The notes beneath the pieces were generated by a model that was not told the origin of the DNA, searched no databases, and was given only the letters and a program-made list of their open reading frames with translations. A DNA stretch of 64,000 nt from Oscillospiraceae bacterium (GTDB lineage: Bacteria; Bacillota; Clostridia; Oscillospirales; Ruminococcaceae), in contig CADBXK010000001.1 in NCBI GenBank assembly GCA_902798695.1, positions 558,001 to 622,000 on the forward strand. Reading direction: 5' to 3'. Positions within the stretch are counted from its first letter, which is position 1; each line of letters opens with the position of its first letter. A program made the position numbers and the translations under genes. This document shows positions 1 to 7,992 of this stretch, piece by piece.

Positions 1-53
1 ATAACCCCTCTTTTTAATTCGTATCCACCATGATCACTTGCAATAGCTATCAT
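1..53 (-). CDS. rpiB: Ribose-5-phosphate isomerase B, N-terminal fragment (runs off left edge)
   Basis: Only the first 17 codons are in the window. They read MIAIASDHGGYELKRGV, which matches the start of RpiB/LacAB sugar isomerases, where the SDHGG segment is part of the sugar-phosphate site. The ATG at 51-53 sits behind an AGGAGG and overlaps the tsaB stop by 4 nt (ATGA), so it is translationally coupled to tsaB. The enzyme would interconvert ribose-5-phosphate and ribulose-5-phosphate in the non-oxidative pentose phosphate pathway. The identification rests on a very short segment, but that segment is distinctive. Confidence 0.8.
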   Translation of the reverse strand, partial: MIAIASDHGGYELKRGV

Positions 54-757
54 TGTTTTCCTCCTAATTCTTTTCTAATTCTCTCTGCTTGAGATAGTCT
101 CAAATATGTAGGAATCACTTCACTTTCTAAACAAAATTCGCCACTTTTTAATTTTTCAAGACCACAAAGACCTACACTAGCTGCCCTTTGTAATCTAAGC
201 TGTGGCGGAGCAATTCTAACGTCCAAAACTTGTTTCATTTTATCATAACAAAGCTCTGCTCCATCACCAACTAAAACAATAGGCATATCATATTTCATTA
301 ATCTTAATTGTTCAATAAGTTCATCAATTGATATTGCCCTATCCTCACAAAGTCTTGATTTTTTGCCTTTTCGCATATCAAATAGCGCATTATATACCTG
401 CTCTCTTCGTGCATCCATAACACTACATACAATGGCTTCCATTCCTTCTAAATTTCTTGCCAATGCCCAAAGTGTTGAAACTCCAATACAAGGACAATTT
501 AACGCCTTCGCCATTCCTTTAGCAGACGACACTCCTATTCTAAGTCCCGTGAATGAACCCGGTCCAACAGAAACAGCTATTGCATCAATATCTTCAAGTC
601 TTTGTTTTGCATTGTTTAGCATATTTTCCACCATAACCATAAGTGTTTGAGAATGGGTCAATCCCGCTGTTATAGAACTCTCACAAACAACTAAATTTTC
701 CTCGCAAATTGCACAAGATGCGGTTAATGCACTACTTTCAAGAGCTAAAATTTTCAT
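50..757 (-). CDS. tsaB: tRNA t6A biosynthesis protein TsaB
   Basis: TsaB is the non-catalytic ASKHA-fold partner of TsaD in making threonylcarbamoyladenosine at position 37 of ANN-decoding tRNAs. The 235-aa protein starts MKILALESS. Its conserved SVGPGSFTGLRIG segment near residues 63-75 is diagnostic of the family (older name YeaZ). The start overlaps the tsaE stop by 4 nt (ATGA) and its own stop overlaps the rpiB start the same way, so tsaE-tsaB-rpiB form one tightly coupled unit. In many Firmicutes rimI and tsaD follow tsaB. Here rpiB follows, so tsaD must lie elsewhere. Confidence 0.95.
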   Translation of the reverse strand: MKILALESSALTASCAICEENLVVCESSITAGLTHSQTLMVMVENMLNNAKQRLEDIDAIAVSVGPGSFTGLRIGVSSAKGMAKALNCPCIGVSTLWALARNLEGMEAIVCSVMDARREQVYNALFDMRKGKKSRLCEDRAISIDELIEQLRLMKYDMPIVLVGDGAELCYDKMKQVLDVRIAPPQLRLQRAASVGLCGLEKLKSGEFCLESEVIPTYLRLSQAERIRKELGGKQ

Positions 758-1206
758 TCCAATCCCCTACAAACTTCTATTTGCCTTGTGTTTTCTCCAG
801 CTTTTTTTATGTCAATTTTTATAACATCTCTAGGCAAAAATTCAATAATATTTTCACTCCACTCAACAACAACAATATTCTTTCCATCCAAATATTCGAA
901 AAAATTTGTTGTTACCAAATCATCTTCTCCTAAAACACGATACATATCAAAATGAATTAGAGGAACATGGCCAACATATTCATTAACTATTGAAAATGTT
1001 GGGCTAGAAACCTCGCCCTGAACACCCAGTCCATCAGCCAACCCTCTAACAAAAGCTGTTTTTCCTGCTCCCATTTCTCCAAAAAACGCTATGCAATCTC
1101 CACTTTCCAAACAATTTGAAAATTCCTTTGCAAATTCTTCAGTTTCCTTGTATGAGTTAGTAGTCTTTATAAAAGGCAGCTTAAAAATATTTTTTATTTC
1201 TTTCAT
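754..1206 (-). CDS. tsaE: tRNA t6A biosynthesis ATPase TsaE
   Basis: TsaE is the small P-loop ATPase that drives the TsaB-TsaD complex in t6A formation. The 150-aa product has a Walker A motif GEMGAGKT at residues 43-50, the following VRGLADGLG helix, and the SSPTFSIVNEY and HFDMYR segments typical of the family. Length is normal. It begins at the base next to the fhs stop codon and ends overlapping the tsaB start, so it is almost certainly expressed from the fhs promoter. Confidence 0.95.
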   Translation of the reverse strand: MKEIKNIFKLPFIKTTNSYKETEEFAKEFSNCLESGDCIAFFGEMGAGKTAFVRGLADGLGVQGEVSSPTFSIVNEYVGHVPLIHFDMYRVLGEDDLVTTNFFEYLDGKNIVVVEWSENIIEFLPRDVIKIDIKKAGENTRQIEVCRGLE

Positions 1207-2871
1207 TTAAAATAATCCCATTATCTTTCCATCAACAACATCAATTGAAAGAGCAGACGGCTTTTTAGAGAGCCCCGGCATAGTCATAATACTACCAGTT
1301 AACATTATTACAAAACCAGCACCTGCTGCCAGCCTAACTTCATTTACAGGAACCACAAAATTTTCAGGACATCCCAGTGCTTTAGGATCTGTAGAAAGAG
1401 AATATTGAGTTTTTGCAACACAAACAGGCAAATTATCATATCCCATACTTACAAAGGAATCTAATTGTTTTTTTGCTTTAGCAGAATATGTAACACCCGA
1501 TGCTCCATATATTTCCTTAGCTATTTTTTCCATTTTTTCCTTCAATGTTAACTTATCTTCATAAAGAAATTTAAATTTCTTAGGTTCTTCACAAAGTTTA
1601 ACCACCTTTTTAGCTAGTTCAACTCCACCTTCTCCACCTTTTGCAAAAACTTCCGCTAATTCAAATTCACAATTTTCTTGCTCACAACATTTTTTAATTA
1701 CATTAAGTTCCTCATCACTATCGCTCTCAAACTTATTAATAGCAACAACAACTGGAACACCATATTTTTGCATATTATTTATATGTTTCTTTAAGTTAAC
1801 GATTCCTTTTTTAACTGCATCAACATTTTCATGCAGCAACTCGCTCTTTTCAACTCCACCATTATATTTAAGAGCACGAACAGTTGCAACTAAAACAACA
1901 CAATCTGGCGATATACCCGCATATCTGCACTTAATATCAAAGAATTTTTCAGCTCCCAAGTCAGATCCAAAACCTGCCTCAGTCACAACATATTCTCCTA
2001 ATTTTAAAGCAAGTTTTGTTGCTTTAACAGAATTACACCCATGAGCAATATTAGCAAAAGGTCCCCCATGAATTAAAGCAGGTGTATTTTCTAATGTTTG
2101 GACTAAGTTAGGATTAATAGCATCTTTCATTAGAGCAGTCATAGCGCCTTGAGCATTTAAATCGCCAGCAAACACGGGCTTCTTGTCATATGTATACCCA
2201 ATTAAAATTTTCGAAAATCTATTTTTTAAATCATCTAAATCTTCAGCCAAACACAATATAGCCATTATCTCAGAAGCAACTGTTATTATAAAACCGTCTT
2301 CACGTGGAATACCATTAACAGGGCCACCCAACCCAACAATTATATTCCTTAATGCTCTATCGTTCATATCTAAACAACGTTTAAAAACGATAGTTCGTGG
2401 ATCTATGTTCAAATCATTACCTTGCTGAATATGATTATCTATTAATGCACACAATAAATTATTAGCAGAGGTTATAGCATGCATATCTCCAGTAAAATGC
2501 AAATTTATGTCTTCCATAGGAACAACCTGTGAATATCCACCACCAGCAGCTCCTCCTTTAATTCCAAAAACTGGACCTAATGATGGTTCTCTAAGAGCCA
2601 AAACCGATTTTTTGTTTATCTTATAAAAAGCTTGCCCAAGCCCAACACTAACAGTTGTTTTCCCTTCTCCCGCTGGCGTTGGATTTATAGCAGTAACTAG
2701 AACTAATTTTCCATTTTTATTGTTCTTTAATTTTTCACCAGCTTCATAGCCAATTTTTGCTTTATACTTTCCATAAAATTCCAAATCATCTCTTTGTAGT
2801 CCTATCTTTTCCGCTACTTGATCAATTGGTAGCATTTTAGCTTTTTGTGAAATTTGAATATCCGATAACAT
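1207..2871 (-). CDS. fhs: Formate-tetrahydrofolate ligase
   Basis: This enzyme makes 10-formyl-tetrahydrofolate from formate, THF and ATP. It feeds purine and formyl-Met synthesis and, in acetogens, the Wood-Ljungdahl methyl branch. The 554-aa protein has the normal family length. The ATP-binding [10 protein letters not shown] loop is at residues 64-73, and [10 protein letters not shown] and LHFTGD(M)HA segments follow. The ATG is behind GGGAGG. A sigma-A-like promoter lies about 80 nt upstream and tsaE follows without a gap. No other Wood-Ljungdahl gene is visible in the window, so a general one-carbon role is the safer reading. Confidence 0.97.
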   Translation of the reverse strand: MLSDIQISQKAKMLPIDQVAEKIGLQRDDLEFYGKYKAKIGYEAGEKLKNNKNGKLVLVTAINPTPAGEGKTTVSVGLGQAFYKINKKSVLALREPSLGPVFGIKGGAAGGGYSQVVPMEDINLHFTGDMHAITSANNLLCALIDNHIQQGNDLNIDPRTIVFKRCLDMNDRALRNIIVGLGGPVNGIPREDGFIITVASEIMAILCLAEDLDDLKNRFSKILIGYTYDKKPVFAGDLNAQGAMTALMKDAINPNLVQTLENTPALIHGGPFANIAHGCNSVKATKLALKLGEYVVTEAGFGSDLGAEKFFDIKCRYAGISPDCVVLVATVRALKYNGGVEKSELLHENVDAVKKGIVNLKKHINNMQKYGVPVVVAINKFESDSDEELNVIKKCCEQENCEFELAEVFAKGGEGGVELAKKVVKLCEEPKKFKFLYEDKLTLKEKMEKIAKEIYGASGVTYSAKAKKQLDSFVSMGYDNLPVCVAKTQYSLSTDPKALGCPENFVVPVNEVRLAAGAGFVIMLTGSIMTMPGLSKKPSALSIDVVDGKIMGLF

Positions 2872-2948
2872 AAAAACCTCCCGCTTAACATTTCTATATT
2901 AGTAACATAGTCAAACATCTATGTTTAACACAAAGCTTATACAATAAC

Positions 2949-2977
2949 ATTGTATCACAATATATATGTTTTGTGAA
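2949..2977 (-). promoter_or_regulatory. Putative sigma-A promoter of fhs-tsaE-tsaB-rpiB
   Basis: On the minus strand a -35 TTCACA (2972-2977) and a -10 TACAAT (2949-2954) are separated by 17 nt, about 75 nt before the fhs start. Found by eye, not tested. The -35 has one mismatch to TTGACA and the -10 one mismatch to TATAAT. Confidence 0.5.
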
Positions 2978-3025
2978 CCAAGATAAAAAATTAAATAAAA
3001 AATATTATATACATTTCGGGATTGC

Positions 3026-3054
3026 TTGAAAACTCATTTGAATTCATATATAAT
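3026..3054 (+). promoter_or_regulatory. Putative sigma-A promoter of the SEDS-rsmD-coaD operon
   Basis: TTGAAA (3026-3031), a 17-nt spacer and a perfect TATAAT (3049-3054) lie about 80 nt upstream of the SEDS gene start. It is divergent from the fhs promoter across the same 264-nt gap. Confidence 0.65.
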
Positions 3055-3135
3055 GGATATTGTGTAAAGTTAAAATTTATTATACTTTAAACTAATAATT
3101 TAGAAACAAATATAATTTTTAGTTAGGATTTAAAT

Positions 3136-4281
3136 ATGAAAAACTTTGTAAAAGATACATTTATATATATTATAGACTACATAAGAACAACAGATATATT
3201 TTTAATACTTATGTCTGTTGGTGCTTCCATATTAAGTTTTACTCTAATGTTTTCATTATATCCAGGTCAAATATCTAGCGTTCGAACCATTTATGTTCAA
3301 ATTATCTCAAGTATTATTGGCATAATATGCGCTATATTTATATCTAATATAGATTATCATCAAATCACAAAAATGTGGAAACAAATCGGAATATCAGCTG
3401 CAATTTTCACACTGCTAACTTTAACTCCACTTGGAACATTAAGAGGTGGTGATGGTGCTGGTTCTGCTGACCGTAGTTGGGTTCAGCTAGGTTTCACAAA
3501 TGTTCAACCATCTGAATTTTTAAAAGCAGCTTTTATAGTCACTCTATCTTATCATTGCTTTAAAGTTTCAGATCATATAAATGAACCTAAAACGTTTATG
3601 CGCTTATTAGGTCATGCTTTAATTCCAATAGCTATAATATTTCTACAAAAAGACTTCGGAACCATGATAATATTTATATGCATAGCCGCTTGCATATTGT
3701 TTGTTGCAGGCATAAACTGGAAAATAATATCTGTTGTAATAGCAATGGGGGTTGTTGCTTTAATCTTGTTTCTAACAAATACTCTACCCGACTACCTCTT
3801 AAAAAGACTATATGTTATAAACCACTTAGAAGAAACTAAAAGAGGCCTTGGAATGCAACAATATACTGGTCGGATTACTATGGCCTCTGGGAAAATATTA
3901 GGCAAAGGATTTAATTCAGATGATATTTTAACTAAAACTCCCGAACTCTATAACGACATGATTTTTGCACATATAGGTCAAGTTTTAGGCTTTGTTGGTT
4001 GTGTAAGTGTTCTGTTATGGCTATTTTTGTTTTGCTTACGTTTATTGCAAAATGGAAAAAATGCACCAGATAATTTAGGATATTTTATTTGTGTTGGAAT
4101 TTTTGCAATTATGTTTTTTCAGTCAATGGTTAATATAGGAATGGTTCTATGTTTAACACCTGTAATAGGCGTAACTTTACCATTTATAAGTTCAGGAGGA
4201 TCATCAGTTGTTGCAACATATATTCTGTTAGGTTTAGCTCTTAGCGTCCACAATCACACCCACAAATCTACACTATTTTAA
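3136..4281 (+). CDS. RodA/FtsW-family (SEDS) peptidoglycan polymerase
   Basis: SEDS proteins are polytopic membrane glycosyltransferases that polymerise lipid II together with a class B PBP, for elongation (RodA), division (FtsW) or spore cortex (SpoVE). The 381-aa protein has about ten hydrophobic segments. It carries the family signature DRSWVQLGFTNVQPSEFLK near residues 112-130, a QKDFGT segment around 174, and the C-terminal PFISSGGSSVVATY motif. The periplasmic GMQQYTGRI region is also present. Overall it looks closer to RodA than FtsW, but with no partner PBP beside it I leave the symbol open. rsmD follows 24 nt later. Confidence 0.88.
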   Translation: MKNFVKDTFIYIIDYIRTTDIFLILMSVGASILSFTLMFSLYPGQISSVRTIYVQIISSIIGIICAIFISNIDYHQITKMWKQIGISAAIFTLLTLTPLGTLRGGDGAGSADRSWVQLGFTNVQPSEFLKAAFIVTLSYHCFKVSDHINEPKTFMRLLGHALIPIAIIFLQKDFGTMIIFICIAACILFVAGINWKIISVVIAMGVVALILFLTNTLPDYLLKRLYVINHLEETKRGLGMQQYTGRITMASGKILGKGFNSDDILTKTPELYNDMIFAHIGQVLGFVGCVSVLLWLFLFCLRLLQNGKNAPDNLGYFICVGIFAIMFFQSMVNIGMVLCLTPVIGVTLPFISSGGSSVVATYILLGLALSVHNHTHKSTLF

Positions 4282-4305
4282 CAATAAAAGGAGAAAATCA
4301 AAGTT

Positions 4306-4842
4306 ATGAGAGTAATTACTGGATCTGCAAAAGGAAGACAACTGTCTACTCTAAAAGGTGAAGATGTTCGCCCAACAACTGATCGCGTTAAAGAAGGAAT
4401 GTTTTCGATAATTCAATTTGATATATTAAATGCAAAAGTTCTAGATCTCTTTGCCGGCTCAGGTCAATTAGGAATAGAAGCTCTCTCTAGGGGTGCAAAA
4501 ATATGCACTTTTGTTGATAATTCCCGAGAAGCACATAAAATTCAATTGCAAAACTTAAAGTCAACTAATCTATATAAAAACTCAAGAGTTGTTTTTTCTG
4601 ACAGTATATCTTTTTTTAAAACAACAACAGACAAATATGACATAATTATATTAGATCCGCCATACCATACCGATCTACTTTTGCAAGCCCTGCAAATAGT
4701 TCCAGACAAGTTAACTGATTCAGGAATAGTAATTTGCGAACACCTTAAAACACTAGAAATGCCAGAAAATGTCAAAAACATTTCTTTACAAAAGCAATAT
4801 AAATATGGTAAAATCAAATTAACAACATATCGTAAAATGTAG
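4306..4842 (+). CDS. rsmD: 16S rRNA (guanine966-N2)-methyltransferase RsmD
   Basis: RsmD methylates G966 of 16S rRNA in the 30S subunit, using S-adenosylmethionine. The 178-aa protein opens with MRVITGSAKGR and has RPTTDRVKEGMFSI. It carries the SAM-binding VLDLFAGSGQLGIEALSRGA segment in two adjacent motifs near residues 45-64 and the catalytic DPPY at about 117-120. The ATG is behind AAAAGGAG. The rsmD-coaD order, with coaD starting 12 nt after the stop, is the classic Firmicutes arrangement. Confidence 0.95.
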   Translation: MRVITGSAKGRQLSTLKGEDVRPTTDRVKEGMFSIIQFDILNAKVLDLFAGSGQLGIEALSRGAKICTFVDNSREAHKIQLQNLKSTNLYKNSRVVFSDSISFFKTTTDKYDIIILDPPYHTDLLLQALQIVPDKLTDSGIVICEHLKTLEMPENVKNISLQKQYKYGKIKLTTYRKM

Positions 4843-4853
4843 AATTAGGAGGG

Positions 4854-5348
4854 GTGTATATTAAAATTGCAGTTTGTCCCGGAAGCTTTGACCCAATAAC
4901 TAATGGCCATTTAGATATAATATACCGAGCATCTAAACTTTTTGATAAAGTTGTAGTTTTAATTCTTAATAATCCACAAAAAAAACCTATGTTCTCAGTT
5001 GAACAAAGGTTAGATTGGATAAATTCTTCAATAAAACCACTTAACAATGTATCGGTGGACTATTGGTCTGGTTTGTTAATTGATTATATAAAGAAAAATA
5101 GTGCCTGTTCTATAGTAAAAGGCATTCGCTCCTTTCAAGATTTTGATTACGAATTACAAATGTCAACTGTAAATAAACTATTAGAACCTTCTGCAGAAAC
5201 AATATTTCTTCCCGCAGATCCTGACAAAACACACATAACTTCTACTTTGGTTAAAGACCTATGTCGAATAGGTGGAAATATAGATAATCTTGTTCCAAAA
5301 GCAATTTTAAAAGATGTAAAAAAAGTTCTAGAGGAGGTAAACAAATGA
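4854..5348 (+). CDS. coaD: Phosphopantetheine adenylyltransferase CoaD
   Basis: CoaD transfers AMP from ATP to 4'-phosphopantetheine, the penultimate step of coenzyme A synthesis. The N-terminal AVCPGSFDPITNGHLDII contains the nucleotidyltransferase TxGH motif (TNGH), and the C-terminal part has the matching THITSTLVK (ISSTxVR-like) motif. Length (about 162-164 aa) is normal. The start is uncertain. GTG at 4854 is given as the only canonical in-frame start, but it touches the AGGAGG (4847-4852). An ATT at 4860 has ideal 7-nt spacing and would give MKIAVCPG, the usual N terminus. The stop overlaps the next ATG (ATGA). Confidence 0.95.
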   Translation: MYIKIAVCPGSFDPITNGHLDIIYRASKLFDKVVVLILNNPQKKPMFSVEQRLDWINSSIKPLNNVSVDYWSGLLIDYIKKNSACSIVKGIRSFQDFDYELQMSTVNKLLEPSAETIFLPADPDKTHITSTLVKDLCRIGGNIDNLVPKAILKDVKKVLEEVNK

Positions 5349-5815
5349 CAGTAAACGACATATTAGACACATTAGAAAATTTAATTGACTGTGCTTGGAG
5401 AATTCCAATGACTAACGGAAAATGTGCTATTTCAACAGATGAAATTCAAAATTTGGTTAACGATATACGCTTAACACTTCCTAAAGAAATCAAACAATCA
5501 AAGATGATAGTTGAAGATAGAAAAGACATTTTATCCGACGCTAAATTAGAAGCAAAAAATATAATATCAGACGCAGAAAAACGTGCAAATAAGATGATTT
5601 CTGAAAACGAAATTACCAAGCAAGCACAACAAAAAGCCTCACAAATTATTTCTCAAGCACGAACTCAGTCTAAGGAACTTCGTAAAATGACGAATGAATA
5701 TGTAGAAAATTTGCTAAATAACATGGAAAGCATTATTTCAAATAGTGCACAAAATCTCAAAAATGCTCACGTAGAAATAAAGAAGATAATTAAATCTAAT
5801 AATAATTTGAAGTAA
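5345..5815 (+). CDS. Coiled-coil protein of unknown function linked to coaD
   Basis: I do not recognise a named family with certainty. The 156-aa protein starts at an ATG coupled to coaD (4-nt overlap) behind GAGGAGGT. From about residue 55 it is an alternating Ala/Lys/Glu/Ile sequence predicted to be one long helix or coiled coil, reminiscent of DivIVA-tail or ATP-synthase-b-like proteins. It has no signal peptide and no catalytic motif. Similar coiled-coil genes next to coaD occur in other Clostridia (general recollection, not checked). A scaffold or cell-envelope role is possible but only an inference. Confidence 0.75.
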   Translation: MTVNDILDTLENLIDCAWRIPMTNGKCAISTDEIQNLVNDIRLTLPKEIKQSKMIVEDRKDILSDAKLEAKNIISDAEKRANKMISENEITKQAQQKASQIISQARTQSKELRKMTNEYVENLLNNMESIISNSAQNLKNAHVEIKKIIKSNNNLK

Positions 5816-5842
5816 GAAATTTTTAATTAAAATTTCTTACTT
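5810..5842. terminator. Bidirectional hairpin terminator shared by convergent genes
   Basis: A perfect 14-bp stem (5810-5823 pairing with 5829-5842) has a 5-nt loop and is followed on the plus side by a T-rich run. The stop codons of the plus-strand coiled-coil gene and the minus-strand ubiB gene both lie inside the stem. Confidence 0.75.
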
Positions 5843-7440
5843 CTATTTTTTCGTCTATTACGAATAACTCTAAAAATCAACCAAACAACTAAAACAACAG
5901 AACTAACATATCCCAACACTCCCAAAAGTGGAATTCCTAGCAGCTTGGGTTCCATTTGAGTTGTGCAAAGAATCGCAGACCCCAAATTCAATGAACACGA
6001 AATTGCACAAATTATTATTTCAAAAACCATAGCGTCTATTTTTTTGAGTGGTTCTTCAGATCCAACAATTTCTAAATTTGTTTTTAGTTCTCCGTGAACA
6101 GCCATAGATAATAAATCCGCAAGTGTAACAGGAATTTCAATTCCTCGTTTTATTGCACTATAACTATCTTTTAAGAATTTTATAGTTTCTTTCTCTAAAT
6201 CAAATTTACTAAATATGTCCCCAGACATATGGGCTGTTATAATACCAAACATGTTTATTCCAGGACAACATTCGCTAATTACTCCCTCCATAGTCACCAA
6301 TCCTCGAACCAACATAGTTATCTCAGAAGGAACAGCTATGTTTTGACCATTGCACAATTCTAATATTTCAGTTAGCATTGCCCCCATATTTATGTCGTTA
6401 ATATTCATATTTATGTATTTTTTTACTAAAATCTCTAAATCAGAATATAACTTAGAGTGATTAACAGGTCCATACACATTACCAATCATCAATAAAACTT
6501 CTTTTAATTTTCTTATATCATTACTAGCCATAGATTCAATAGCAGTTTTTATTAAAGTCTTATATTTCTCGTCAAGCTCGCCCATCATACCTAAGTCTAT
6601 AAATACTATTTTACCGCCCGATATTATAATATTTCCTTGATGTGGATCCGAATGGAAAAAGGCATCCTCAAGCACTTGCTTACTATAATTCTCAGCAAGT
6701 TTTACTCCTATTTCCTTCATATCATATCCTAAGTTTTTCAAATTTTCAATCTTGTCCATAGAATATCCACTAATCCGTTCCATAACAAGAACTTTAGAAG
6801 TTGTCAATTTTCTAAAAACATAAGGACAATCTACATATTTAATATCGCTGTTTAATTTTTTAAAACGCTCAAGATGTTCAGCCTCTAATATAAAATCCAT
6901 TTCTTGCTTAGCAACAGCCCACATTTCATCTAAAACATCTCTCAAATCAACTATATCAGTTGTTTCTGGAGTCACCAACCTTAAAATTTTAATAAACTTA
7001 CGCATAAGCTTAATATCTTCAAACATAATCTTATATATTCCGGGACGCTGAACCTTAATTACAACCTGTTCACCAGAATCTTTTAATACAGCACAATAAG
7101 CCTGAGCAATTGAAGCAGATCCAACTGGCTCAGTATCAATAAAATCAAAAATTTTATATGGGCTAGTTCCCCACTCTTCTTCCATAACTTTCAGCATTTT
7201 ATCAAAAGAAATTGGTTTAACCTTTGTTCTCAACTCACGCAGCTGAACACAATAATTTTCTGGGATAACATCCGATCTCATAGACATCAGTTGTCCCAGT
7301 TTAATATATGTAGGCCCCATATCTTCCAAAACCAGCCGCAATTTTTCAGGCGTTAAACCATGAACAACGTCCCGCTTACGCAAGACGTCCATCATAATTC
7401 TTAAGCGAGATTTTTCTTTTGTTTTCTTTGTCTCACTCAC
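5827..7440 (-). CDS. UbiB/ABC1 (AarF)-family atypical kinase, membrane anchored
   Basis: UbiB/COQ8 proteins are protein-kinase-like ATPases linked in other organisms to isoprenoid-lipid metabolism. In Firmicutes without ubiquinone the role is unclear. The 537-aa protein has the family KxGQ motif (YIKLGQLMSMRSD, about residues 46-58), the Ala-rich loop GSASIAQAY and the ATP-binding VVIKVQRPG. The HSDPHQGNI catalytic loop and FIDLGMMGEL metal-binding segment follow. Two hydrophobic C-terminal segments and a basic tail (RNRRKNRSKKF) suggest anchoring in the membrane. GTG start; its first bases overlap the phasin-like gene end by 8 nt, so the two are coupled. Confidence 0.92.
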   Translation of the reverse strand: MSETKKTKEKSRLRIMMDVLRKRDVVHGLTPEKLRLVLEDMGPTYIKLGQLMSMRSDVIPENYCVQLRELRTKVKPISFDKMLKVMEEEWGTSPYKIFDFIDTEPVGSASIAQAYCAVLKDSGEQVVIKVQRPGIYKIMFEDIKLMRKFIKILRLVTPETTDIVDLRDVLDEMWAVAKQEMDFILEAEHLERFKKLNSDIKYVDCPYVFRKLTTSKVLVMERISGYSMDKIENLKNLGYDMKEIGVKLAENYSKQVLEDAFFHSDPHQGNIIISGGKIVFIDLGMMGELDEKYKTLIKTAIESMASNDIRKLKEVLLMIGNVYGPVNHSKLYSDLEILVKKYINMNINDINMGAMLTEILELCNGQNIAVPSEITMLVRGLVTMEGVISECCPGINMFGIITAHMSGDIFSKFDLEKETIKFLKDSYSAIKRGIEIPVTLADLLSMAVHGELKTNLEIVGSEEPLKKIDAMVFEIIICAISCSLNLGSAILCTTQMEPKLLGIPLLGVLGYVSSVVLVVWLIFRVIRNRRKNRSKKF

Positions 7441-7732
7441 CTTTTTTCTCCAATTCTGTCAACTTTTCTTTTAATTTTTTTAATTCATCTTTAGATAATT
7501 TTTCAATATCATTTAAAATATTTATTCCTTCCTTAATAGCTCCATTTTTCAAATTATCCTTAGTGTCATTAAAATCACGTTTTAACTCTTCATTAAGAAC
7601 TTTACCCTGTTGAATAGTTAATTCACCTTTTTCGACTAGTTTATCAATTACTTTTTGTCCTGCCTCAACAGTAGATGCTACAGCACCAACTCCTGCTAAA
7701 AACACTTTTTTCATTTCATCTCCAAATAACAC
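7433..7732 (-). CDS. Phasin-like small helical protein
   Basis: The 99-aa protein has an N-terminal Ala/Gly/Val stretch (KKVFLAGVGAVASTVE) followed by helical segments and a Lys/Glu-rich C-terminal coiled coil (ELKKLKEKLTELEKK). That layout is typical of the phasin/PhaF-like superfamily, where a short hydrophobic helix binds a hydrophobic surface and the coiled coil oligomerises. The GTG start at 7732 has AAGGAGG at 7-nt spacing, which favours it over the internal ATG. It overlaps the UbiB-type kinase gene downstream. No PHA synthase is nearby, so storage-granule function cannot be assumed. A UbiB-associated role is more likely. Confidence 0.75.
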   Translation of the reverse strand: MLFGDEMKKVFLAGVGAVASTVEAGQKVIDKLVEKGELTIQQGKVLNEELKRDFNDTKDNLKNGAIKEGINILNDIEKLSKDELKKLKEKLTELEKKGE

Positions 7733-7831
7733 AATAACTCCTCCTTAAAAATTCAAAACCAAATTACGAAAATTTATATCAAAATTATTGTCACAACCAC
7801 AAAAAGCTATTCAACTCAAACTATTTTAATA

Positions 7832-7860
7832 ATTATAACTCCATTTATTTTGTTCGTCAA
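7832..7860 (-). promoter_or_regulatory. Putative sigma-A promoter of the phasin-ubiB pair
   Basis: TTGACG (7855-7860), a 17-nt spacer and TATAAT (7832-7837) on the minus strand, about 100 nt before the phasin-like start. One of the strongest promoter matches in the window. The rest of the 260-nt gap to the SpoVB-like gene shows no clear plus-strand promoter. Confidence 0.7.
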
Positions 7861-7992
7861 TAGTTAATATAATTTAAATAATGGTAACTATTTCAAAAAC
7901 ATAAAAATTTAAATATCATTTTGCCTTCTAAAAAACTAATAATCTGCATACTTTATCTGTATATATACACAGAGAGGTGCTGTAATTTTTCC

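Noticed and set aside
1207-2871. fhs as evidence of an acetogenic lifestyle
   Set aside because: fhs is widespread in non-acetogenic Firmicutes, and no other Wood-Ljungdahl gene is in the window.
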